Assembly (NCBI GenBank): GCA_031262265.1
Contig: JAISIB010000187.1
Span: forward strand, 1 to 12,556
DNA length: 12,556 nt
Direction of reading: 5' to 3'
DNA from: Prevotellaceae bacterium
GTDB taxonomy: Bacteria; Bacteroidota; Bacteroidia; Bacteroidales; Bacteroidaceae
Position numbers and translations under genes: made by a program. How positions within the stretch are numbered: position 1 is the first letter of the stretch; each line of letters opens with the position of its first letter. Positions 6,488-12,556 of this stretch are shown one piece after another. The notes beneath the pieces were generated by a model. That model searched no databases, was not told where the DNA came from, and saw nothing but the letters and a program-made list of their open reading frames with translations.

Positions 6488-8065
6488 ATGGAAACAACAA
6501 AGTGTCCTTTCTGCGGAGAGGAAATTTTAGCTACGGCTAAAAAATGCAAACATTGCAAGAGTTGGATCGTAGAGAGTAGTACACCAACTCAACCAGTAAA
6601 GACAGAAAGCAATACCCGCCCTCCAAAAAAGCGATGGAAGAAGATGGGTTGCGCCATCATAGGAGGAATATTCATTGGTATTATCGCTCTTGCTGGTTTC
6701 TCTCTGTGGCTCGTCAGCACCGGCAAAGTAGAATGCGAAATTAGCTATATAGATTCGCTATCTAATAAAATTTCTCCCGCCATAATTGCGCAAGCTGTGA
6801 ATACGGGTGACAATGGTTTTAGAATTCATCTGCACTCCACTTATGAAAATGATATAAAGATCACCCTCCAAGAAAGTAAACTAAATTATGAAACTAATAC
6901 TATCGTAAAAGGTCTGGAAGGAGATAAGGAGATTATTCCCACCATAAAATGGAAACATGACAATCTGAAAAGGCTTATGCAATCAGAGCATGTAGATATG
7001 ACCTTCATTTTTTACAATACGTTTGATAATCAAGAAATAGGTTCGCAAACGGTCACACTCTTGTATACTGCACCGCAAATAGAGTTCGATATTATATTGG
7101 ATCCCGCACTTCAACAAATCATATATCCAAGTCTCATCTTAGGAATAAAGGAACTATCCAGACAAACGGGTGATAATATTAGTTTCTTCACAATCAATCT
7201 AAGCTCCGAAACAGAGAATAATATCAAAATCGTTATTCCGGAGACAAAGCTAAACTATGAAACAATTATTACAGAGAAAGATTTTATCGGTTCAAAAGAA
7301 ATAGAAGCCAATATATTGTGGAAGTTTGATACCTTGAAAACTATCACTCAGCCGGAATACATTGATATGTCGTTTATAGCCTATAATGGTATCAGCGGTG
7401 AGGAAATTGACCGTAAAACGCTGAACCTTCAATGCCGTTCCACTAACGAATGTTTGATTGCCATACAAACAGAGGAAGAGATCGTACCCTTACAATTCTT
7501 ATTTGCTTCATACATCAATGAAGATAGTCCCGTCGTCGATCGTTTCTTACGTGATGTAATACGCTCCTATCCTGATGTGCAATTCGTAGGTTATCAATTA
7601 GGCGCAGACTGGGTAGACATACAAGTAGCAGCAATATTCTTGACAATGAGACAGAAAGGTATTAAATATAGCAATATCACAACTACAAGCAATACTAACT
7701 CAAACGTTGCAACTCAATATATTCGATTCTGTGATGAAGTGTTATCTAATACTCAAGCTAATTGTGCCGATGGAACAGTTTTCTTTTGTAGTATCCTTCG
7801 GAAACTTGGCATTCATAGCTGTATGGTATTTGTACCCGGCCACGTATTCTTAGGATATTATAGAGATGAAGGAAAACGTAATTTGAGATTACTTGAAACA
7901 ACGGCCGTCGGCAATACAGACTATAATTTCATTGAAGCGAGCGACATGCAAGTCGCAGCGTATAATGCTAATCGCAACAAATTATCTGATGATAACATAT
8001 TGGATGGTTATTTCATGATAGACGTAGATGACATGAGGAAAGTAATCAAACCAATTGGGAGATAA
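6488..8065 (+). CDS. Zinc-ribbon, single-pass membrane protein with transglutaminase-like domain
   Basis: 525 residues. A zinc ribbon (C6/C9, C20/C23) is followed by a Pro/Lys-rich stretch and one membrane helix (about 55-77), positively charged on its N-terminal side, so the rest is predicted to lie outside the cytoplasm. Two tandem repeats of about 100 residues with a 123-residue period follow (KLNYET...WK.D.LK...DM.FI.YN...E); they look beta-rich and Ig-like. The C-terminal domain resembles transglutaminase-like cysteine enzymes. Cys426 (NCADGTVFFCSILRKLGI), His452 (VPGHVFLGYY) and Glu470 (LLETTA) occupy the expected Cys-His-acid positions. A protease, amidase or cross-linking role on the cell surface or in the periplasm is possible (inference). 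It is coupled to the preceding zinc-ribbon gene. AT-rich: 25% GC by hand count in 6841-6900, against 60% in 3061-3120. Confidence 0.85.
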   Translation: METTKCPFCGEEILATAKKCKHCKSWIVESSTPTQPVKTESNTRPPKKRWKKMGCAIIGGIFIGIIALAGFSLWLVSTGKVECEISYIDSLSNKISPAIIAQAVNTGDNGFRIHLHSTYENDIKITLQESKLNYETNTIVKGLEGDKEIIPTIKWKHDNLKRLMQSEHVDMTFIFYNTFDNQEIGSQTVTLLYTAPQIEFDIILDPALQQIIYPSLILGIKELSRQTGDNISFFTINLSSETENNIKIVIPETKLNYETIITEKDFIGSKEIEANILWKFDTLKTITQPEYIDMSFIAYNGISGEEIDRKTLNLQCRSTNECLIAIQTEEEIVPLQFLFASYINEDSPVVDRFLRDVIRSYPDVQFVGYQLGADWVDIQVAAIFLTMRQKGIKYSNITTTSNTNSNVATQYIRFCDEVLSNTQANCADGTVFFCSILRKLGIHSCMVFVPGHVFLGYYRDEGKRNLRLLETTAVGNTDYNFIEASDMQVAAYNANRNKLSDDNILDGYFMIDVDDMRKVIKPIGR

Positions 8066-8081
8066 TAGGTGTATGTACATC

Positions 8082-8268
8082 CACTAACAGAAAAATTATA
8101 TGTAAATTTCTATAGTATAACAGAAAAATTATATGTAAATTCTTCTGTTAGCGGATTTCCGCACGTTCCGACGTTCACAAGTCCGTAAGTTATTGAAATA
8201 TCAAAGCCGCTCGTTGAAATAACTTACGAGGAAAATTTCTTCGCAAAGCCGCTTATTTTCTATACGGC
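8082..8268 (+). repeat. Intergenic repeat, copy A (187 bp, left flank of ATPase segment)
   Basis: This begins 17 bp after the transglutaminase-like gene. It aligns to copy B (9725-9912) in the same direction with an offset of 1,643 bp; I count about 11 differences in the first 172 bp (about 94% identity), with a less similar end and one indel. The left half is AT-rich with a 33-bp tandem duplication and a hairpin. The right half is the 61-bp core (8196-8256) shared with copy C. Copy A also has a perfect 11-bp inverted repeat, CGTAAGTTATT (8184-8194)/AATAACTTACG (8218-8228), only imperfectly kept in B. Confidence 0.9.
8084..8151 (+). repeat. Hairpin with duplicated 5' arm inside copy A
   Basis: CTAACAGAAAAATT (8084-8097) can pair with AATTCTTCTGTTAG (8138-8151) at 13 of 14 positions. 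A second copy of the 5' arm, TAACAGAAAAATT (8118-8130), can pair with the same 3' arm across only a 7-nt loop. The two pairings exclude each other. The same arrangement is at 9727-9794 in copy B. It could act as a terminator or recombination structure; no clean T-run follows on the + strand. Confidence 0.7.
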
Positions 8269-8564
8269 ACAAGAAGTTATGGTCAAGCTGCCGGATAGCG
8301 AAAGACATAGGGCGGTAAACTTGAAGCCAAAGTGAAAGATTGGGAAATAAATCGTATGTTTGTACAAAATTAAAGCATGGTGGAAGGAAAAGGAGAAATC
8401 AGTATGTTCCAAAATGGAACATACTGCCAATGATAGTAAACGGTATCAAACAAAGGCTATAACTTAGATGCTATTTTATCTGTTGGCTACAGAGTTATTC
8501 GTTAAATGAATACCTATGAAATAGAAATAACTAAGTATTTTCCATACATACATGGAGTAATCTA
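8269..8564. other. Gene-free stretch between repeat A and the ATPase gene
   Basis: About 300 bp with no convincing coding frame on either strand. The only clear structure is the palindrome at 8400-8426. Short + strand peptides in this stretch (for example the one from an ATG near 8380 ending in a double stop) are too short to call. It could hold decayed sequence from an earlier insertion. Confidence 0.5.
8400..8426. terminator. 12-bp perfect palindrome; possible ATPase terminator or operator
   Basis: CAGTATGTTCCA (8400-8411), AAA, TGGAACATACTG (8415-8426): a perfect 12-bp stem with a 3-nt loop. On the minus strand it lies about 140 nt after the ATPase stop and is followed by a T-rich ATTTCTCCTTTTCC, which would fit a weak terminator. 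Its perfect symmetry also suits a dimeric DNA-binding protein. Confidence 0.45.
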
Positions 8565-9692
8565 TCAAAAACACAAAAACTCTTGGTAGTTGTTCGGAGT
8601 AACGACTTGTTGCTCTCTGACAGGATAGTGCTGACCGAAAGATTCCGGTATGCGCGACCGACGACTTTCATTCCATTTTATTTCATAGGCCGAGAACATG
8701 CCGTCCGCTTCTTCGATAAGGTCTATCTCTTGTTGTTGGAAAGTACGCCAAAAGTACGATTTCACAAAATGCCGGTAATAATGGTTCGCTTTCAAACGTT
8801 CGGCTATCAGATAGTTCTCCCATAATTGCCCGACATCCTGTCGAAGAGTCAGCGGAGCAAAGTTTTGAAGAATAGAGTTACGTATACCGTTGTCATAGAA
8901 GTATATTTTTTTACTCTTCTTAATTTCATTTCTCAGATTGCGGCTCAATGCGCCCAGACGAAACACGACGAAGCATTGCTCCAACAAATGTACGTAACGC
9001 TCAACCGTGGCTACGTTCGATTGTATGGTTTGTGCCAACTCGTTATATGAGACTTCGCTACCTACTTGCAGTGCAAGTGCCATGAGCAACCTTTCCAATT
9101 GCAGCGGCTTACGGATTTCCGCTAACGACAAGATGTCTTTATAGAGATAACTTTCGGAAATATTCAACAAGATCTCCTTCTCCTCACCTGCGTGATTGAC
9201 GACATCGGGATAGGAACCGTAGATCAGACGAGTATCCAGCATCTGTTTCTCGGCGAGCCAGTTGTGATGATCGGATAACTCAGAGAAAGCAAACGGATAG
9301 AGTTGATAAGTGTACTTACGTCCGGTCAAAGGTTCGTTCACTTCGTTGGCAAGATCTAAAGAAGATGAACCGGTAACCAACAGCTGCACCTGCGGGAAAG
9401 TATCCACGATTAGTTTCATAGATAGCCCGATATTTCTAACACGTTGGGCTTCGTCTATTACCACCATGCGATACCTACCTATCAGTGATTGCAGTTGTTG
9501 AACGTTCGTGTCGGTCAGTAGTTGACGTACCTCGGGTTCGTCACAATTCAGCCACAACGAAGGCAAGGCATGGCTGTCGGCAATCCGGCGCAGCAATGTG
9601 GTCTTCCCTACCTGACGGGGACCGGTGATGATAATCGCTTTTCCTTTGAAAAGTTTGCTTTCAATCTGAGACTGCAGTAATCGAGAAATCAT
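8565..9692 (-). CDS. AAA ATPase with DUF4143 C-terminal domain
   Basis: 375 residues from the ATG at 9692. An upstream in-frame GTG at 9722 would add ten residues, but a -7 promoter element (9705-9712) lies inside that extension, so the ATG is preferred. N-terminal P-loop ATPase: Walker A GPRQVGKTT (24-32), Walker B MVVIDEAQ (Asp80-Glu81), sensor LLVTGSSS. A winged-helix-like segment follows (about 200-245, YNELAQTIQSNVATVERYV). The C-terminal DUF4143 part ends with EIDLIEE...AYEIKW, a pattern like the EID/ExK core of PD-(D/E)XK folds. Such AAA_14/DUF4143 proteins are abundant and often multicopy in Bacteroidetes. Their function is poorly defined; roles in DNA metabolism or as accessory or addiction-like genes have been suggested. 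It lies alone between repeats A and B and runs in the same direction as nth, 182-212 bp downstream of it. Confidence 0.92.
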   Translation of the reverse strand: MISRLLQSQIESKLFKGKAIIITGPRQVGKTTLLRRIADSHALPSLWLNCDEPEVRQLLTDTNVQQLQSLIGRYRMVVIDEAQRVRNIGLSMKLIVDTFPQVQLLVTGSSSLDLANEVNEPLTGRKYTYQLYPFAFSELSDHHNWLAEKQMLDTRLIYGSYPDVVNHAGEEKEILLNISESYLYKDILSLAEIRKPLQLERLLMALALQVGSEVSYNELAQTIQSNVATVERYVHLLEQCFVVFRLGALSRNLRNEIKKSKKIYFYDNGIRNSILQNFAPLTLRQDVGQLWENYLIAERLKANHYYRHFVKSYFWRTFQQQEIDLIEEADGMFSAYEIKWNESRRSRIPESFGQHYPVREQQVVTPNNYQEFLCF

Positions 9693-9704
9693 ATCTTTTT
9701 GCGG

Positions 9705-9712
9705 CAAAGATA
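9705..9712 (-). promoter_or_regulatory. Putative ATPase promoter (TATCTTTG)
   Basis: On the minus strand TATCTTTG fits TAnnTTTG well. A start site about 7 nt downstream would leave only about 6 nt before the ATG at 9692, a nearly leaderless message. The region where a -33 box would lie is inside repeat B (TTTTTCTGTT on the minus strand), so the repeat edge may be part of the promoter. Confidence 0.6.
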
Positions 9713-9724
9713 CGCTTTCCACTT

Positions 9725-9912
9725 CACTAACAGAAAAATTATATGTAAATTTCTATAGTATAACAGAAAAATTATATATAAATTCTTCTGTTAGCGGATT
9801 TCCGTACGTTCCGCCGTTCACAAGTCTGTAAGTTATTGAAACGACAAAGCCGCTCGTTGAAACAACATACGAGGAAAATCCCTTCGCAAAGCCGCTCATA
9901 TAGCTACACGGC
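9725..9912 (+). repeat. Intergenic repeat, copy B (188 bp, right flank of ATPase segment)
   Basis: Same order and direction as copy A: AT-rich half with the 33-bp tandem duplication and hairpin (arms 9727-9740 and 9781-9794; loop ATATATA instead of ATATGTA), then the 61-bp core (9839-9899). It fills the whole gap between nth and the ATPase gene and runs about 9 bp into the 3' end of nth. It could supply the nth terminator and the upstream promoter part of the ATPase gene. Confidence 0.9.
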
Positions 9913-10548
9913 GGAGGATTTCATATAATACCGGCAGAACGGTTGCAATCCGCAGGCTTCGCAATGCGGACGACGAGCCTGACAAACGTATCGCCCGTGC
10001 AGAATCAACCAATGATGGGCGATCGGAATCAAATGGTTAGGGATATGCTTGACCAGCTCCTTCTCCGTTTGCAGCGGATTCTTCGAGTCGGTCGTCAGTC
10101 CAAGACGTTCGGCCACGCGAAAGACGTGCGTATCCACGGCCATGGCGGCTTTGTTGAAAACGACAGATTGAATCACGTTAGCCGTCTTGCGCCCAACGCC
10201 CGGCAAGCGGATGAGTTCTTCGAGCGTATCGGGCACCTGCCCACCGTAGTCGCTCATCAGCATTTGCGCCATACCGACCAGATGTTTTGCCTTACTATTC
10301 GGATAGGAGATACTACGAACGTAGGGGAATAGGGCTTCGGGGGTGGATGCAGCCATGACTTCTGCCGTCGGATAAGCCTCGAACAAGGCAGGAGTTACCA
10401 TGTTAACGCGTTTGTCGGTGCACTGAGCCGACAGAATCACCGCCACCAACAATTGATAGGGGTCGGTATAATGCAATTCGGTTTCGGCAATCGGACGATT
10501 GGCTTGAAACCATTCCAGAACTTGCCTGTATCTTTCACGTTTGGTCAT
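9904..10548 (-). CDS. nth: Endonuclease III (DNA glycosylase/AP lyase)
   Basis: 214 residues, normal for the family (E. coli Nth is 211). It removes oxidised pyrimidines from DNA and cleaves the abasic site in base excision repair. The helix-hairpin-helix LPGVGRKTAN carries the catalytic Lys121, and VDTHVFRV carries the catalytic Asp139. The C-terminal [4Fe-4S] loop has four cysteines in the expected C-x6-C-x2-C-x5-C spacing (189, 196, 199, 205). The start ATG lies 1 bp after the MFS transporter stop, so it is the second gene of an operon. The gene ends at the edge of repeat B. An MFS-nth order is, from memory, common in Bacteroidales. No defects seen. Confidence 0.97.
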   Translation of the reverse strand: MTKRERYRQVLEWFQANRPIAETELHYTDPYQLLVAVILSAQCTDKRVNMVTPALFEAYPTAEVMAASTPEALFPYVRSISYPNSKAKHLVGMAQMLMSDYGGQVPDTLEELIRLPGVGRKTANVIQSVVFNKAAMAVDTHVFRVAERLGLTTDSKNPLQTEKELVKHIPNHLIPIAHHWLILHGRYVCQARRPHCEACGLQPFCRYYMKSSAV

Positions 10549-10549
10549 A

Positions 10550-11767
10550 TTAGCGTAATTTATTGCGTTCGAAATGGGGACTAACCGTGTGCCAGAAATA
10601 AATCATCGAGACGACCGTCAGTATGGCGCCGACGAAAAACGTAGTAGCAAAGGAAGTGTATTGCGCAATGGTGCCGCCCGTCACCAAACCAATGCCGATG
10701 CCCACGTCCCATGAAGTCAGATAAGTAGAGGTGGCCGTAGCCCGTTGGTTGTGCTCGGCAAGATTGACAAACAAACTGTTGTACGCCGGAAATATCGTAC
10801 CGAAGCCGATGCCCAGCAACAGGGGGACGAAGAAAAAGAGAAAGGTGCCCACATCGGGCATACGCTGCATGAGCCATCCGCACGAAGAGAGCATGAAAAA
10901 AGAAACGCTTACCAATATCAAACCGAACTTGATCGTTTGCGTAACACGCCCTCTATCAACCTGTTTGCCCGAGAATATACGCGATATGCCCAGACCTATC
11001 GCCAGCACGGTGAAGAATAAACCGGTAGTGACCGCGATATGAATAGCTTCCGCGTACATGGCTATGTACGTCGTCGTAATTCCGTATGGAATCGAAAGGA
11101 GAAAAAGAGCCATACCGGCACGCGTGCCTTTTTTCAGGAAGAAGCGATCCAACGAGAAAGGCTGCTGTTGCACAACAGGCTGCTTCTTAGGAGTCTTAAC
11201 CAGCGTTGCAATGACAAAACCTGCGGCACCCGAAACGATAGAACACAGGAAAACTGTCTCGAACGAGTAGAAGCTATGCAGAAACAAGCCGACCATAGGA
11301 CCGAAGCTCAGTGCGATGTTGTTCACCAAGCCGTAGTATCCGATTGCTTCTCCACGTCGTTCCGACGGCGTAATATCTATGACAATCGTATTGCCGGCCA
11401 CCGTCACCATGCCGAACGCCAAACCGTGCAGCACGCGAAAAAACACAAAAGCCGTCAATACGCCGGCCAACATGTAGCCCACAAAAATAGATGCAAAGAT
11501 GAAATACGCTACCAGATAGATAGGCTTGCGCGCAAAGGTATCGAGCACGTAACCCGAGAACGGGCGAATGCACAAGCAAGCAATCGTATAGGAGGCAAGA
11601 ATGATACCGACTGCCGCATTGTCTACCCTAAAAACTTCCGTCAGGTAGAAAGGCAATACGGGCAATATCAAATAGAAGGCGAAGAACAGCAGAAAATTGG
11701 CTGCCAACAGTAAGCAATAGTTGGAAGATACTAATTTAGCTTTCGGCGACGTGATGGGTTGTTGCAT
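10550..11767 (-). CDS. Major facilitator superfamily transporter
   Basis: 405 residues with about 12 hydrophobic helices. The loop between helices 2 and 3 has a recognisable MFS motif A (GYVLDTFARKP, 72-82, in place of GxLxDRxGRKP), and there is a typical central cytoplasmic loop (about 190-210, KTPKKQPVVQQQ) between the two halves. Helix 4-5 features (FRVLHGLAFGM, then SERRGEAIGYYG) resemble proton-driven drug or sugar-phosphate exporters of the AraJ/YfcJ type. The substrate cannot be told from sequence. The ATG at 11767 is 22 bp downstream of a -7 element. The first 37 bp of the gene overlap the 3' end of the phosphatase gene on the same strand. nth follows after 1 bp and is probably co-transcribed. 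Confidence 0.93.
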   Translation of the reverse strand: MQQPITSPKAKLVSSNYCLLLAANFLLFFAFYLILPVLPFYLTEVFRVDNAAVGIILASYTIACLCIRPFSGYVLDTFARKPIYLVAYFIFASIFVGYMLAGVLTAFVFFRVLHGLAFGMVTVAGNTIVIDITPSERRGEAIGYYGLVNNIALSFGPMVGLFLHSFYSFETVFLCSIVSGAAGFVIATLVKTPKKQPVVQQQPFSLDRFFLKKGTRAGMALFLLSIPYGITTTYIAMYAEAIHIAVTTGLFFTVLAIGLGISRIFSGKQVDRGRVTQTIKFGLILVSVSFFMLSSCGWLMQRMPDVGTFLFFFVPLLLGIGFGTIFPAYNSLFVNLAEHNQRATATSTYLTSWDVGIGIGLVTGGTIAQYTSFATTFFVGAILTVVSMIYFWHTVSPHFERNKLR

Positions 11768-12504
11768 ACACCATTATATAAATCTGTGCAAAGGTAGGTT
11801 TTTTTTCTATTCGACGTATGATGCAACCATTTTCCTATACTCGTATGCAACCAATAACTCGCTCGTGCACTTAGGATACCGATGCCCGCACCCACCAGTA
11901 CGTCTTTTGCCCAGTGGCGATTGTTGTACATACGCAAGAAACCAACGCCGCATGCCGCCGTATAGGCAGCCAATCCGTAGCCCGTACCATATTCCATGCG
12001 TATCAGCTCCGCGCCGCAAAAAGCAGTAGCCGTATGACCGGAAGGAAAGGAGTTGTAAGCCGAATGATCGGGGCGCAAGTTACGAATGGAGTGTTTAAGC
12101 GAATTGACCACAAAGCCCATGGCCAGATAAGAGGTAGCGGCCATGACGAACCGCTCGGGAAACGAATGTTTAGACGGAACTCCGAGACTTCCCATCATCA
12201 GATAAGACGCCACCGGTACGTATTGCAAATAATCATCCGCACGCAACGGACGACCGCGCCAATGCTTGATACGCTGGTTTACCGCCTTGTTCGCTTCTTT
12301 CATGGGAGGAACAAACAGACAAGAGGCACCCGTAGCAACCAATACCGTCGGGACAATGATTTGTCGCACGCGGAAAGTAGGAGAGCAGTCGGCTGTACAT
12401 GCGGGTAAAACGGCATTCACACTGTCCGGCCGGGCCGCATACAGCGGATAAGAAGCAAAGACACCACCTAACAAGGCGGTGACACATAACAAGTTTCGTC
12501 TCAT
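11731..12504 (-). CDS. PAP2-family phosphatase, membrane or periplasmic
   Basis: 257 residues from the ATG at 12504. The open frame continues to 12549, but a -7 promoter element at 12538-12545 and the signal peptide at MRRNLLCVTALLGG...LYA (about 1-23) both favour 12504. The three PAP2 signature motifs are complete: K137-x6-R144-P145, PSGH with His157, and R191-x5-H197-x3-D201. It should hydrolyse a phosphate monoester, probably a lipid phosphate such as phosphatidylglycerophosphate, undecaprenyl pyrophosphate or a lipid A phosphate, at the periplasmic side. Hydrophobic segments around 50-66, 93-110, 118-135 and 200-220 suggest membrane association. The last 20 or so residues (RKKTYLCTDLYNG...RRRKLN) are encoded over the MFS promoter and start and look non-conserved. 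A recent loss of an earlier stop could explain the extension. Confidence 0.9.
   Translation of the reverse strand: MRRNLLCVTALLGGVFASYPLYAARPDSVNAVLPACTADCSPTFRVRQIIVPTVLVATGASCLFVPPMKEANKAVNQRIKHWRGRPLRADDYLQYVPVASYLMMGSLGVPSKHSFPERFVMAATSYLAMGFVVNSLKHSIRNLRPDHSAYNSFPSGHTATAFCGAELIRMEYGTGYGLAAYTAACGVGFLRMYNNRHWAKDVLVGAGIGILSARASYWLHTSIGKWLHHTSNRKKTYLCTDLYNGVCNNPSRRRKLN
11789..11796 (-). promoter_or_regulatory. Putative MFS-nth promoter (TACCTTTG)
   Basis: TACCTTTG on the minus strand matches TAnnTTTG, 21 bp before the MFS start codon. It lies within the last codons of the phosphatase reading frame. No clear -33 box was found. Confidence 0.55.
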
Positions 12505-12537
12505 TTGCGTTTGTGTTGTGCAATAGAAATAGCGGTG

Positions 12538-12545
12538 CAAAGATA
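12538..12545 (-). promoter_or_regulatory. Putative PAP2 phosphatase promoter (TATCTTTG)
   Basis: TATCTTTG on the minus strand matches TAnnTTTG, 33 bp before the ATG at 12504. The -33 region is only partly inside the window, so it cannot be judged. Confidence 0.6.
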
Positions 12546-12556
12546 GCACTTCCTAC

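Noticed and set aside
8085..8141. 33-bp tandem duplication considered as a CRISPR array
   Set aside because: Only two units, directly adjoining without distinct spacers, and no cas gene in the window.
8269..8564. Decayed toxin or RhuM-like gene before the ATPase segment
   Set aside because: A few residues look suggestive, but no frame continues beyond about 20 residues; not supportable.
9693..9722. GTG at 9722 as start of the ATPase gene
   Set aside because: The added ten residues precede the conserved start and overlap a good -7 promoter element.
11039..11713. 224-residue + strand open frame opposite the MFS gene
   Set aside because: Composition is charged and patternless, with no domain; it is the mirror of a clear transporter gene with motif A and 12 hydrophobic helices on the other strand.
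12505..12549. ATG at 12549 as start of the PAP2 phosphatase
   Set aside because: It would place 15 residues before the signal peptide and sits upstream of the TATCTTTG promoter element.

Overview
The window looks like a chromosomal segment of a Bacteroidales bacterium. Several genes are preceded by the Bacteroidetes-type -7 element TAnnTTTG rather than by Shine-Dalgarno sequences, and the protein families fit that order: a DUF5106/thioredoxin-like lipoprotein, NtrC/NtrY-type regulators, and an MFS-nth pair. The species cannot be named from the sequence.

Left part (1-5232, + strand) is ordinary-looking signalling DNA. It holds the 3' part of a membrane sensor histidine kinase, a lipoprotein with a DUF5106-like N-terminal half and a CxxC thioredoxin-like C-terminal half, and a tight two-gene operon of an NtrC-type response regulator and its NtrY/NtrB-like membrane kinase. 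A pair of 16-bp direct repeats exactly 21 bp apart sits just upstream of the promoter of that operon and is a good candidate operator.

Middle part (5233-9903) is the accessory region. It is visibly more AT-rich and is punctuated by three same-direction copies of an intergenic repeat: C at 5248-5323, A at 8082-8268 and B at 9725-9912. Between C and A lies a cassette with a long stem-loop-rich leader (5455-5723, with a -7 element just upstream) followed by two coupled genes. One is a double zinc-ribbon membrane protein. The other has a zinc ribbon, one membrane helix, two tandem beta-rich repeats and a C-terminal transglutaminase-like domain. Between A and B lies a single minus-strand AAA ATPase/DUF4143 gene. 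A and B are about 94% identical over most of their length, so the ATPase segment resembles a passenger between direct repeats.

Right part (9904-12556, - strand) is conserved-looking housekeeping DNA: a PAP2-family phosphatase with a signal peptide, an MFS transporter whose promoter lies inside the end of the phosphatase gene, and nth (endonuclease III) 1 bp after the transporter.

The most novel candidate is the structured leader plus the two zinc-ribbon genes, together with the repeats that separate the accessory modules. Its function cannot be read from the sequence. Domain assignments come from motifs read by eye, not from a database search.
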